This document shows positions 18,728 to 27,350 of a stretch of DNA of 64,000 nt, one piece after another. The translations under genes and the position numbers were made by a program. The DNA comes from Palsa-504 sp963800415. GTDB lineage: Bacteria > Actinomycetota > Actinomycetes > Streptosporangiales > Streptosporangiaceae. The notes under the pieces were generated by a model, which saw nothing but the letters and a program-made list of their open reading frames with translations, had not been told where the DNA came from and did not search any database. The stretch covers positions 137,367 to 201,366 of the forward strand of contig CAWDBS010000074.1 in assembly GCA_963800415.1 (NCBI GenBank). Direction: 5' to 3'. Position 1 is the stretch's first letter. Each line of letters begins with the position of its first letter.

Positions 18728-18773
18728 CGGCTAGGCGCTGCGCGCCGGCCCGCGGCTAGGCGCTGCGCGCCGG
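18728..18773. repeat. Tandem 21-bp direct repeat at a gene end
   Basis: CGGCTAGGCGCTGCGCGCCG occurs at 18728 and again at 18753 (25-bp period). The right copy contains the stop codon and last codons of the DUF1905 gene; the left copy is a downstream duplication of that gene end. Confidence 0.8.
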
Positions 18774-19040
18774 GCCGCCGATGCGCTCCTGCAGGCAGAC
18801 CGTCACGGTGTCGCCGGCCTGCTTGCCGATGACCTTGCGGATGTCGGCCTTGACCGGGAGCTTATGGGTGCCGTCGCCCAGAGCCATGAACGAGCTCCGG
18901 AACGGGTGGCCGTCAATGGTGCCCCGCACCTTGACCAGGCCCCTGGTGCCGAAGAACTCCGCCGACTCCGGCCAGATCAGGTACGTCCAGCCGCCCTTGG
19001 CCTCGCTCTGTACCAGGGTGGCGGTGAATTCCTTGTTCAT
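18756..19040 (-). CDS. DUF1905 domain protein
   Basis: A 94-residue small protein of the DUF1905 family. It starts MNKEFTATLVQSEAKGGWTY and carries the conserved VKVRGTIDGHPFRSSFMALG core and the DIRKVIGKQAGDTVTV end. It lacks the YdeI/OmdA helix found fused in longer relatives. ATG with GAGG upstream. It is convergent with egtD, with 52 bp between. The function is unknown for the family. Confidence 0.88.
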   Translation of the reverse strand: MNKEFTATLVQSEAKGGWTYLIWPESAEFFGTRGLVKVRGTIDGHPFRSSFMALGDGTHKLPVKADIRKVIGKQAGDTVTVCLQERIGGPARSA

Positions 19041-19624
19041 TGGCCTGCCTCCTCTTGCCCATTTTCACGGATCCACAGCTATGACGGGCCCCACGCCGGA
19101 ACTCATCGCGCTTACGGCATTCAAATGGTTGTGGCAGCCTGCCCAATAGAGAGGTCTTTGATAAATCCCACAACCATCAGGCGAGGGCAGCGCGTCATCT
19201 GGTGATCGAGGCTGGGTATCAGCTCTGACATATTGCTCCTCACGCCGCTCTGCGATCGCAGCGTGGGGGGAGCAACTCCACCATAGAGCGGTACGCTGCC
19301 GCAACCAATCCCATTGCGGAGGGAGGCAGCGGGCATGCGGGCGACCTGTTCCCCGTACTGGACGCGACTTGATCCTCGCGCGCTACGGCGACGACAACGT
19401 GCAGCTCGGCGTGTCCGGCTCGTACTGGCCGCCATGGTGCCGGGCCGGTGCCGCGCTTGACCGGGCCTGATGAAACGCGTCGCGGCCGCGACGATCTGGT
19501 CGCTGCTGGAAGACCTGGGCCGGACGATCGCTGACCCCGCCCCGGAACCGATGAGGAAAGAGGTCCGGCGCCGCCTGGCCGCTGGCGAGGCCCGAAGAAG
19601 CCTAAACCCGCCGGCTGCAGATGA
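19041..19624. other. No convincing gene
   Basis: About 580 bp on either strand with only short, compositionally odd open frames. No family was recognised. A possible coding remnant in the plus frame (RYGDDNVQLGVSGSYWPPW, near 19375) and a short open frame from 19470 are not supported by anything else. Confidence 0.5.
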
Positions 19625-19915
19625 TCAGGAGGCTGCCTCTATCTCGGCGCGAGGATGCGTGGAAGACTGCCAAGATCCGGATCCAAGTTCCTGATCCTGG
19701 CGCGACTCTCCGGCGCAGTCGTAAACCATGATCAGGCTCGCGTTTGCGCGGAGCCAGTTCACCTCCTGCGCGCACCAGTACTTGCTTTGGTAGGCCTGGC
19801 CAGATATGGCGATTATCCTGCCGCTGGCAGCTTGCAGCTGCCAGTAGTAGTTGCCGTCCCGGTCCTCGAAAATCTTGAACTCGGCCCACCACTCTGCTTG
19901 TCCCACCCGCACCAC
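19625..19915 (-). CDS. YegP-like DUF1508 protein
   Basis: A 96-residue protein whose core (FKIFEDRDGNYYWQLQAASG, then RIIAISGQAYQSKYWCAQEV) matches the YegP/DUF1508 beta-alpha unit. A single unit is present. The C-terminal 25 residues diverge from the family and may be read out of the original frame. Start ATG (MVRVGQAEWWAEFKIF) with AAGGTGGT just upstream. The family is small, cytosolic and of unknown function, and is often found with stress genes. Confidence 0.7.
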   Translation of the reverse strand: MVRVGQAEWWAEFKIFEDRDGNYYWQLQAASGRIIAISGQAYQSKYWCAQEVNWLRANASLIMVYDCAGESRQDQELGSGSWQSSTHPRAEIEAAS

Positions 19916-20044
19916 CTTCCTTTGTGCGATCAGCGGTCATGTCAGTGAACCGCCGCTCCTTAGCACATCCCCGGCTCCGCGGCCGGGCGCAAGCCTGCGC
20001 CGCTTCCGGCAGCGGGGTTCGCGGAGGGGGCGGGGCTAGTGAAC

Positions 20045-20073
20045 GCTCCCTGCCACGTTCGGCAGCAGGGAGC
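20045..20073. terminator. Hairpin GCTCCCTGC/GCAGGGAGC
   Basis: A 9-bp perfect stem (20045-20053 and 20065-20073) with an 11-nt loop in a gene-poor stretch. No T-tract is obvious on either strand, so function as a terminator is only a possibility. Confidence 0.4.
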
Positions 20074-20135
20074 ACTGAGGGCCAGTACCTTCTGCGACGA
20101 ACATGCCGCAACCTTCAGGTCCAGGCAGCGTGGCC

Positions 20136-20182
20136 ACATAGGGCCGAAGGTCCCCCCTGTAGGGCCGTTGGGCCACGACCTC
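20136..20182. promoter_or_regulatory. Possible DevR/DosR-type boxes
   Basis: Two partial palindromes, TAGGGCCGAAGGTCCC and TAGGGCCGTTGGGCC, lie about 25 bp apart in the gene-free stretch 19916-20414. They resemble the GGGCC-N3-GGTCC pattern of hypoxia-regulator (DevR/DosR) sites in actinobacteria. A decayed LuxR-type response regulator gene lies 1.7 kb away. The match is by eye only. Confidence 0.3.
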
Positions 20183-20414
20183 CGGGCCCGGGCAGGCAGT
20201 GGCAGCCCGGCCCGGGAGCCGGCGGGGGATGGGTCGGGTACTACGCTCGCTTACCCGGCTTTGCCGGGCCTTTTGCCGGCTTCCGCGCCCTGCCGAAGCC
20301 GACATAACCGGAGGCGCGTTCGATCGGGATGTCGGTGGTCTCCAGTAGTTCCTGCGCTCGGGAGCATTGACTGCCACCTGCCGGACCTGTGGCGCTGCAT
20401 CCAGGACACGCAAG

Positions 20415-20834
20415 TCAGCCCGTGGGGAGCGCCCGGCCGGTTGTCAGGAGAGCATCGATGAACGGGCACAGGCGCATGCGATGGCCGCTGATTATCCCCG
20501 GCTCGATCTGGACAACCTGCCCAGCGGTCAGCCTGCCGCAGTCGGTGTCCACGCCAAGCCGCCGCGGGATCACCGACCGGCTCTGAACCTGAACCGACCA
20601 GCCCGACCGGGTCGCCGGGTCGATCGCGTTAGCCGCGAACGCGATGATCACGTCATTCAGCGACCGCTCAGGGATTTAGTGATGCCCCAGGCAGATCGCG
20701 AGCCTGCGACCATCCAGGTAATACTGGACAGGGAGGATGACCGGCAGCGCCCGGACCGACAACGCCAGGCGTCCCACCGACACGGTAGCCAGCAACTCCC
20801 AGCACCGATTCTCCGGGATCAGTTCATCCGGCAT
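20415..20834 (-). pseudogene. Pyridoxamine 5'-phosphate oxidase-family protein, nonsense mutation
   Basis: Read on the minus strand from ATG 20834 the protein is MPDELIPENRCWELLATVSV, then GRLALSVRALPVILPVQYYL, DGRRLAICLGHH, then TAA at 20678-20676. It resumes in the same frame with IPERSLNDVIIAFAANAIDP and ATRSGWSVQVQ, and ends past VVQIEPGIISGHRM. This is the split-barrel flavin/F420-binding PPOX family of about 140 residues common in actinobacterial stress clusters. One in-frame stop interrupts an otherwise continuous reading frame, so this is a genuine-looking nonsense pseudogene rather than an indel error. Confidence 0.72.
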
Positions 20835-21174
20835 ATGCCGGAGATTAGGAAGCCACGCCAGGATGCCCTTAGGGACAGAAGTCCTCGTGCCGCGGATCGA
20901 AGGTCCCCCCGGCCACCGGTGAAAGCCTCGGGCATCAGCGCGCTCGGACCCGGCGGCCCCGTGGAGGGATCGGGGTCTGTCACCATCGGCGGAGGCCCGC
21001 GGCGGGGCTGGCGGTCTGGCGATGGTTAGGCCAAATCTCCCGGTGAGGTCGTGGCGGCCCCCATCTGTCGGGTCCTGTTCGTGATCGCCTGGCAGCGGTC
21101 GGGACTTCAGCCGGCCAGGTGGGGTAATAAGCCCTTAGGCGGGCCGCCGGGCGGACTGGCATAGGGGATGATGG

Positions 21175-21705
21175 ATGGCGGCGGCGACGGACTGTTCCCG
21201 GCGCTACCTGGACGAGTACGAGAAGCGGGTTTCGGAGCTGCACAGGTGCGTCGAACGTGCACGTGAGCGCGCTGCCGAAGCCATGCGCCAAGACGTCGGG
21301 CTTCTGCTTGATGCTGCCGATGCGCACGAGCAGGCAGCCATAGCCTATGAGCTGGGCGGTGGCAACGGGCACGCCAGGGACTTCCAGGCCCGGGCCATGC
21401 GGCACCGGCAGGCTGCCGCCGCAGGCGAGCGACGGCAGCGTCACTGGCATCTGGCGTGCGGAACAGGCACGACAGCGAAGACCCCTGGCCCCAGGCGATC
21501 ATACCCGATGAGGAGCGGCCGGGTTTGCCGGGCGAACCCGATATGGGCATGGGGCAGCCGGGCGTGTCGTGCGGGACCTGTCACGAACAGCAGCGGGATA
21601 CGCGGTTCTTCGAGCTGCCGTAAAGACGTCGCGCATCGAGCGGTCGGTCTGGCAGGCGGTATTACTGCTCGCGGTCCTGCTGCGCTGCCAACCGGGAGGC
21701 AGTAA
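21175..21705 (+). CDS. Hypothetical protein, helical N-terminal half
   Basis: Not recognised as a named family. Residues 1-90 form an amphipathic helical, Ala/Glu/Arg/His-rich segment (YEKRVSELHRCVERARERAA, then LLLDAADAHEQAAIAYELGG) of a kind seen in small actinobacterial proteins. Residues after about 90 are Arg/Gly/Ser-rich and look like out-of-frame reading, so the real end is probably near 21450 and a frameshift is likely. It is surrounded by decayed genes. Confidence 0.4.
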   Translation: MAAATDCSRRYLDEYEKRVSELHRCVERARERAAEAMRQDVGLLLDAADAHEQAAIAYELGGGNGHARDFQARAMRHRQAAAAGERRQRHWHLACGTGTTAKTPGPRRSYPMRSGRVCRANPIWAWGSRACRAGPVTNSSGIRGSSSCRKDVAHRAVGLAGGITARGPAALPTGRQ

Positions 21706-21867
21706 CGAACTGAGAACGACGGCCAGGGTGAGCTTGGTGGAAGTCGCGGTGTCGCCGACGGCGGAGGAGCGGGGCGGGTCAGCAAGGCCGCAAGCCCGCA
21801 GGCACGAACCGGGAGTGCGCGGTTGATCGCAACGAAAACGGACGGTACTGATAGCCGCCACGATCTC

Positions 21868-22568
21868 TCACGACTGAATACCGAAGTGGGAAGAAGGCAC
21901 AGGACAAGGGCTTGATTCGAGCTTGCGGCTATCGGAAGACACGGGCGCGTAGGCGGCCGCCTGGGTGCGCTGCTCCAGGCCGAGCTTGACGAACAGTACC
22001 GACACGTGGTTCTTCACTGTCTTCTCCGAAACGGATAGCCGCTCGCCGATCTGCCGGTTGGTCAGGCCGTCCCCGATCAGCTCGAGGACCTTGCGCTCCC
22101 GCGCGGACAGCCCGCTCAGCCGAGTCGTGACCGTTCGCCTCGTCCCGCAGCCTGGCCATCGCCTTGCTCGCCGCGCGAGGATCCAGCAGCGACCGGCCGG
22201 AGGCGGCCATGCGGACCGCGCCGGCCAGATCGCAGCCGCGGACCTGCTTGAGCACGTAGCCGGCCGCTCCGGCCATGATCGAAGCAGCAGCGACACGGCC
22301 GTCGCAGAACGACGGTGCGGACCAGGTAGGCGAGCGGGCGGGCCCGCGGGCGAACCTCGCGGCAGACGCGAGCACCGGTGCACCAGAAGGCAGCCGGAGA
22401 TCGAGCACGGCGACGGCGGGGCGCAGCGCCGGAATCTGGGCCAGTGCGGAGGCTGCGGTGCTGGCCTCGCCGATCACCTGGATGTCCGGCTCGGCCTCCA
22501 AGAGAACGCGGATACCGCGACGGACGAGCACCTGGTGCTCCAGGACGAAGACGCAGATCGGCTTTCAC
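21868..22568 (-). pseudogene. LuxR/NarL-family response regulator, frameshifted
   Basis: Receiver domain in one frame (VLVRRGIRVLLEAEPDIQVI, AVAVLDLRLPSG, AGAAGYVLKQVRGCDLAGAV) and the NarL-type helix-turn-helix in another (GLSARERKVLELIGDGLTNR, then SVSEKTVKNHVSVLFVKLGL). The switch lies near 22120-22140. The receiver N-terminus (ICVFVLEHQ) has no good start codon, so a second lesion is likely. The DLRLPSG and K-containing segments are those of DevR/DosR-like regulators. No partner histidine kinase is visible. Confidence 0.78.
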
Positions 22569-22820
22569 GCCGGACCGCGGGACGCCTTAGCGCTGACCGG
22601 GCCTGTCACCTGACCTTCGCAGATAGCCCAGCAAGCTGGACGGGACGGTATCCGTGCGACCTTAGGCAGGTGACCCGGACCGGAATACCGGCAAAGGTCC
22701 CGTGTGGGGCAGCCCGGACGGCCTGCGTGTCTGGCCCAAGCGGACTACCCGGGCAGGGCCGTTCGGCCCTGCCCGGGTGCGCTGCCAGCAGCGGCCGGTC
22801 AAGTTAGCAAGTAGCTACGA

Positions 22821-23099
22821 TCACGTAGCGCAGGGTGGCCAGATCAAAGGTGATGGCACTTCACATCGCGAGTTGGCTCCGGGGCTGGCCGAACCCCGCG
22901 GCGGCCATCGGCACCCGGCCAGCCGGACGGCCAGGCCGTACAGTTCGGTGACGCCCAGGGCAACCGTGCTGGCCGCCACGCTGACCAGCCAGACCGGGTG
23001 CAGGGCGCGGGCCGGCGACGGGGACTGGCCTGGCGGTGGTGCCGGTGGTGGTGATACCGGTGGTGGTGATACGACGGTGTTGTTGGTGCTGGTGTGCAT
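22821..23099 (-). pseudogene. Small proline-rich membrane protein, probably truncated
   Basis: Starts MHTSTNNTVVSPPPVSPPPA from ATG 23099 with GAGGAG upstream, followed by one TM segment (VWLVSVAASTVALGVTELYG). After LAVRLAG the frame appears to shift: the neighbouring frame continues VPMAAAGFGQPRSQLAM and then stops. The TM motif resembles actinobacterial DUF6069-type membrane proteins, which are longer. The Pro-rich N-terminus is encoded by a short GGTGGTGGTGATAC direct repeat. Probably a remnant. Confidence 0.45.
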
Positions 23100-23293
23100 G
23101 TCAGCTCCTCGGTGGCAGGCGGTTCTTAACCGCCAGTCGCCGCCGCCCGCCGGATCTCGACATCGGATCGCATGATCGGGTCCCCTGACACGGATCCCGG
23201 CAAGTGATAGAAGGAAAGCACCGTGAACCCCGGAGACGGCGGCCGGTTTCAGTTCGCGCCGATGCCGGACAGCACACGAAGGGTGACCTGGGC

Positions 23294-23965
23294 ATGGGTT
23301 CATACGAGACCACGACCGACACGCTCGCCGGGGAGCTAGCCCGGATCGAGGCGACCTTCCGCGGCCTTACCGAGCCGGAGTGGGCGACGTCCACGCAGCT
23401 GGTCCCGGTGGAGGAGGACCTGCCGCACTGGACGGTGTTCGAGCTGGCCGGGCACTTCGACATCTCGATCGGCCTGACCCGGATGCTGCTCGCCGCCCGT
23501 GGCGACCTGCAGCCGGCCCGTGACCGGACCAGCTTCTTCATCAACCCTCGGTCGGAGACGGGACCCGTCGTCTACCAGTACGCGTACACCATGGTCGAGG
23601 GCAAGACGCCCGCGGACATGCCAGGGGCCCTCGCCGAGACGTTCGGCAAGACCATCGAGGAGTGCCGCGCGGCGCCGGCCGACACCGTGGGGCCGGGATA
23701 CTTCGCGCCCATGCGGGTGGACGAGTTCGTGGCCAGCCGGGTCGTCGAAGCCGTGGTCCACGGCCTGGACCTGACCCTGGCGCTGGGCCGGGACCCGATC
23801 GCCACACCGGAGGGTCTCGCCCTGACCGCGTCGATCCTGGACGACCTGCTGGCGCGGCGTACCCTGGGCCGCCGTCCCGCCGACCTGGCCGATGACCTCG
23901 CCTGGGTGCTGGCTGCCTCCGGCCGCGCGCAGCACCCCGACAACCGCCTCCCGCTCATCGGCTAA
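23294..23965 (+). CDS. Maleylpyruvate isomerase/DinB-like mycothiol-dependent family protein
   Basis: A 223-residue protein with the DinB-like four-helix pattern of the mycothiol-dependent maleylpyruvate isomerase family. Candidate metal ligands are in FELAGHFDISIGLTRML and VVEAVVHGLDLTLALG. Start taken at ATG 23294 (MGSYETTTDTLAGELARIEA) with GAAGGG about 10 nt upstream. Substrate unknown; such proteins are thiol-dependent transferases or isomerases in actinomycetes. A long antisense open frame belonging to the gene at 23336-25492 overlaps most of this gene. Confidence 0.8.
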   Translation: MGSYETTTDTLAGELARIEATFRGLTEPEWATSTQLVPVEEDLPHWTVFELAGHFDISIGLTRMLLAARGDLQPARDRTSFFINPRSETGPVVYQYAYTMVEGKTPADMPGALAETFGKTIEECRAAPADTVGPGYFAPMRVDEFVASRVVEAVVHGLDLTLALGRDPIATPEGLALTASILDDLLARRTLGRRPADLADDLAWVLAASGRAQHPDNRLPLIG

Positions 23966-25492
23966 CCAGGAGCCGTTCCCGGCGCCTGGTTTGCTGGCCG
24001 CGGCATAGCCGAGCAGGGCCGCCAGCCCGAGCGCGCTGCGGGGAGCGTAGGCGGTCCGCCACAGTCCGCCGTGCGCGGCCGCGTGGGCCTCGTCCTGCCA
24101 GGGATGTGCGGCCGCCGGGCCCCCGCCGGTGTTCAGGTCATGGACGAGCAGGGCGGCCATGAGCGTCTTGGTGGTGGCGGGCTCGAACACCTCGACACCG
24201 AACCGGTGCGCCCCCGCGTACGCGGCGGCCAGCACCCGGTTCTTGGTGACCGACCTGGTGCGAGTTGGCGGGGCGACGTTCATCGACACGGCCGCGCCGC
24301 CGTCACAGGCGACCGTGGCGCGCCACCGCTGCAGGCGCTTGGCCAGCGCGTAGTTGGGTCCCTGCTGGGGCACCAGGCCCTCGCAGATGCCCGGATCGGC
24401 CCCGGGCGGGTAGGCGGGGCGGAGCAGCCGCCCGCCGGACATCGTCCGCAGCGGCCAGCCGCCGAGCTTGGCCGCCGCAGACCGGGCCGCGTAGGCGCGG
24501 GCCGACTGGGCGACCGCATCGCCCGGCACGGCGAACACGTCGGTGGGCGTGGCGAGGAACGCGAGCGCCACGTCGCGGCGTTCGGCCTGCAGGCGCACGG
24601 TCAGCGCATCGACGGCGCTGGCGACCCGGACGTTGGCCGCGCCGTCGGCGTAGACGTAGTTGCCGAGCACCAGCGGACCGTCGAGGCCGGCCAGCCAGTC
24701 GGCGACAGCCGGGACGTCATCGGCCAGGTCGAAGCCGACCCGCTGCGCCAGGTCCCCGCCGGGCTCGGCGCCTGGTTTTTCGTGAGCGACCGGAACGAGC
24801 AAAGTGCCTCCGCTGCGCCGCGCCACCTCCAGCACCCGGTCCCAGATCGCCGGGCGCGGCAGGTCGACCCCGATGACCCGGACGCCCCAGTTCAGCAGCA
24901 CCGGCAGCGGGCCGACCTCAGCGCCTGCCCCGAGCACCACGACGGTACGGCCAGGCAGCGCGAGCCACTCGGGACTTGCGGCGACGGCCCGGACCGCGTC
25001 CGCGCAGGACGGCTCGATGACGCCCGCGGCGACCCACGCGTCCAGCTGGCGCAGCAAGGCGCTGCCGCTCAGCCGCTCACCGCGATAAGGCACCGACAGC
25101 TCGCTTTCCGCCACCCCGCCGCCCGTCACCGGGACCGCGGTCAGCAGGTGGCGGGCCGGCGCCGAGACCAGCGCGTCGAGCGCGGTCTCCGGCTCGCCGC
25201 GGCCGGCCACGCGCATCCGCCGGTGCAGCGATGCCAGCCCGTCGCGGGCCACGGAGACCGCGGCCTGCCTCGAGGGCAGCCCGGCCTCGATGAGCCTCCG
25301 GAAATGCACCAGGTAGCCGGCCCGCCAGTTGGCTTCCCGGCTGGCATCGAGGGCCCCGGCCGGGTCGACCCGGCCCAGCGCGTCGGCGACCACCGCCCGG
25401 CCCAGCGCCGACGTGCTCCTGCGGCCGTCCGCCGAGACGGGAAAGGTCACCCCCGCCTGCTCGCCGCCGCTCATCGGAGTTCGTGCCGTCAC
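23336..25492 (-). CDS. Rossmann-fold protein of unknown function (C-terminus uncertain)
   Basis: Residues 1 to about 500 look coding: a nucleotide-binding segment TVVVLGAGAEVGPLPVLLNW near residue 180 followed by VRVIGVDLPRP, and helical stretches such as RRLIEAGLPSRQAAVSVARD. No named family was recognised; it resembles large NAD(P)-binding-like proteins. From about 23970 downward the frame continues only as the antisense of the DinB-like gene, so the true stop was probably just after GYAAASKPGAG and has been lost through an indel, or the last 210 residues are real overlap. GTG/ATG start region at 25492 is divergent from the YciI gene. Confidence 0.65.
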   Translation of the reverse strand: MTARTPMSGGEQAGVTFPVSADGRRSTSALGRAVVADALGRVDPAGALDASREANWRAGYLVHFRRLIEAGLPSRQAAVSVARDGLASLHRRMRVAGRGEPETALDALVSAPARHLLTAVPVTGGGVAESELSVPYRGERLSGSALLRQLDAWVAAGVIEPSCADAVRAVAASPEWLALPGRTVVVLGAGAEVGPLPVLLNWGVRVIGVDLPRPAIWDRVLEVARRSGGTLLVPVAHEKPGAEPGGDLAQRVGFDLADDVPAVADWLAGLDGPLVLGNYVYADGAANVRVASAVDALTVRLQAERRDVALAFLATPTDVFAVPGDAVAQSARAYAARSAAAKLGGWPLRTMSGGRLLRPAYPPGADPGICEGLVPQQGPNYALAKRLQRWRATVACDGGAAVSMNVAPPTRTRSVTKNRVLAAAYAGAHRFGVEVFEPATTKTLMAALLVHDLNTGGGPAAAHPWQDEAHAAAHGGLWRTAYAPRSALGLAALLGYAAASKPGAGNGSWLADEREAVVGVLRAAGGSQHPGEVIGQVGGTAAQGTPRQQVVQDRRGQGETLRCGDRVPAQRQGQVQAVDHGFDDPAGHELVHPHGREVSRPHGVGRRRAALLDGLAERLGEGPWHVRGRLALDHGVRVLVDDGSRLRPRVDEEAGPVTGRLQVATGGEQHPGQADRDVEVPGQLEHRPVRQVLLHRDQLRGRRPLRLGKAAEGRLDPG

Positions 25493-25607
25493 GAGACAAT
25501 CATGGCGTGCGGACTATGATCCGTGCGATGTCGAGGACGGGCCTGCCGCTCCGACTTGGTGATGAGAGCGCGCCGACGGGGCGCACCGAACGTGGAGGAC
25601 AACACCG

Positions 25608-25970
25608 GTGAAGTACTTGATGCTGATCTACGGGAACCAGGAGAAGTGGGCCTCGATCCCGGCCGAGGAGTGGCCCGAGGCGATCGCCAAGCAGGACGCG
25701 TTCAACCGCAAGTACCAGGCCACCGGCGAGCTCATCGGCGCCTACGGGCTGGCTGACGAGGTTCAGGCCAAGCTGGTGCGTCGGGAGAACGGGCAGCCGG
25801 CCGTGACCGACGGCCCGTACCTGGAGACCAAGGAGTACATCGCCAGCTTCTACCTGCTCGACTGCGAAAGCGAGGAGCGCGCGCTGCAGATCGCGGCGGA
25901 CATGCCGTGGGCGGACGTGGATCCGGTCGAGTTCTGGCCGATCATGCACGAGGCCAAGCCCGACCTGTGA
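25608..25970 (+). CDS. YciI/DGPF-domain protein
   Basis: A 120-residue YCII-related protein: MKYLMLIYGNQEKW start and the DGPYLETKEYIASFYLLDC motif (the DGPF signature with Phe replaced by Tyr). ATG preceded by GGAGGA. It overlaps the sigma-factor gene by 4 bp (GTGA). DGPF proteins are the standard genomic partners of ECF42 sigma factors, and the arrangement here fits that known pairing. Confidence 0.92.
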   Translation: MKYLMLIYGNQEKWASIPAEEWPEAIAKQDAFNRKYQATGELIGAYGLADEVQAKLVRRENGQPAVTDGPYLETKEYIASFYLLDCESEERALQIAADMPWADVDPVEFWPIMHEAKPDL

Positions 25971-27211
25971 CCACCGGCCGGGGCGAAATCGAGGACCTGC
26001 TACGCGACCTGGCGCCGCAGGTCCTCGGCGCGCTGGTACGCAGGTACGGTCAGTTCCACCTGTGCGAGGACGCCAGCCAGGAGGCCCTGCTCGCGGCCGC
26101 GCTGCAGTGGCCGTCCGGCGGGCTCCCGGAGAACCCGCGGGGCTGGCTTATCACCGTCGCGTCGCGCCGGCTGATGGACCAGGTGCGCAGCGAGCAGTCA
26201 CGGCGGACCCGCGAGGAGATGGTCGCGGTCGCTACCCCGCAGTCCGAACGGCTCGGTCCCCCGGCTGACGCGGAACCCGCCGGCCGCGACGACTCGCTGG
26301 CCTTGCTGTTCGGCTGCTGCCATCCGGACCTGTCCTCGCCCAGCCAGATCGCGCTGACCCTGCGCGCGGTCGGCGGCCTGTCCACCGCGCAGATCGCCGC
26401 GGCGTTCGGGGTCCCCGAGGCGACGATGGCACAGCGCATCAGCCGGGCCAAGCAGACCATCTCCGGTACCGCGTTCGACTTCAGCCTGCCGTCCGGCGCG
26501 GAGCGAACCGAACGGCTGCGCGTCGTGCTGCACGTGCTCTACCTCGTCTTCAGCGAGGGTTACGCGGCCACCGACGGGGACGCGCTGACGGCGCCCGCGC
26601 TGTCGCAGGAAGCCATCCGGCTCACCCGCTGGCTGCACCGGCTGCTGCCGGACGACGGCGAGGTAGCCGGCCTGCTGGCGCTGATGCTGCTGACCGATGC
26701 GCGGCGGCCCGCCCGGACGTTGCCCGACGGGTCCCTGGTGCCGCTGGCCGAGCAGGACCGGCAGAAGTGGGAACAGGAGAAGATCTCCGAGGGAACCGCG
26801 CTGATCAGCGCCACGTTGCCGCAGGGCGAGGTTGGTCCCTACCAGCTGCAGGCGGCCATCGCCGCCGTCCACGACGAGGCCAAGACCATGGCGGACACCG
26901 ACTGGCCGCAGATCCTCGGGCTCTACGACCTGCTGGAACTCGCCGCGCCGAACCCGTTTACCAGGCTCAACCGCGCGGTGGCCGTGGCCATGGTGCGCGG
27001 GCCGCAGGCCGGGCTGGAAGTCATCGCGGCCCTCGAGGCGGACAAGCGGATGGCCCGGCATCACCGGCTGATCGCCGTCCGGGCGCACCTGCGTGAACTG
27101 GCCGGCGACACCGACGCGGCGGCCGCCGATTACCTCGACGCGGCCCGCCGTGCGACTAGCCGGCCCGAACGCCGCTACCTGGCCCTTCAGGCCGCCCGGC
27201 TGACCCGGTGA
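25967..27211 (+). CDS. ECF RNA polymerase sigma factor, ECF42-type with C-terminal TPR-like extension
   Basis: A 414-residue ECF sigma factor: sigma2 region (RRYGQFHLCEDASQEALLAA, NPRGWLITVASRRLMDQVRS), sigma4 region (LTLRAVGGLSTAQIAAAFGV, PEATMAQRISRAKQTI), then about 230 residues of helical repeat-like C-terminus (FSEGYAATDGD, LLALMLLTDARRPAR, FTRLNRAVAVAMVRGPQAGL). No membrane anti-sigma gene is adjacent; the C-terminal extension takes a regulatory role in this group. GTG start overlaps the YciI stop. It probably directs expression of its own DGPF-gene operon, as proposed for ECF42. Confidence 0.93.
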   Translation: MTTGRGEIEDLLRDLAPQVLGALVRRYGQFHLCEDASQEALLAAALQWPSGGLPENPRGWLITVASRRLMDQVRSEQSRRTREEMVAVATPQSERLGPPADAEPAGRDDSLALLFGCCHPDLSSPSQIALTLRAVGGLSTAQIAAAFGVPEATMAQRISRAKQTISGTAFDFSLPSGAERTERLRVVLHVLYLVFSEGYAATDGDALTAPALSQEAIRLTRWLHRLLPDDGEVAGLLALMLLTDARRPARTLPDGSLVPLAEQDRQKWEQEKISEGTALISATLPQGEVGPYQLQAAIAAVHDEAKTMADTDWPQILGLYDLLELAAPNPFTRLNRAVAVAMVRGPQAGLEVIAALEADKRMARHHRLIAVRAHLRELAGDTDAAAADYLDAARRATSRPERRYLALQAARLTR

Positions 27212-27350
27212 CGGCAGCGCGCGGGCAAACCCTGGCGGCGCATTCAGGGTGGCCTGGCATCTCCTGTGGTCAGCGAGCCGTAAGGCGCTTCCAGCTGAGC
27301 GCGGACGAACCAGCGGACTGGGCGGCCGCTTTAGTCATGGCCACGGCCGT

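Noticed and set aside
20367..21029. A 220-residue plus-strand open frame
   Set aside because: Arg/Asp/Pro-rich reading with no family signal; it lies over the minus-strand PPOX pseudogene, which has clear family motifs.
23036..23090. GGTGGTGGTGATAC tandem repeat as a possible CRISPR or minisatellite
   Set aside because: Only two units without spacers, encoding the Pro-rich start of a small membrane protein.
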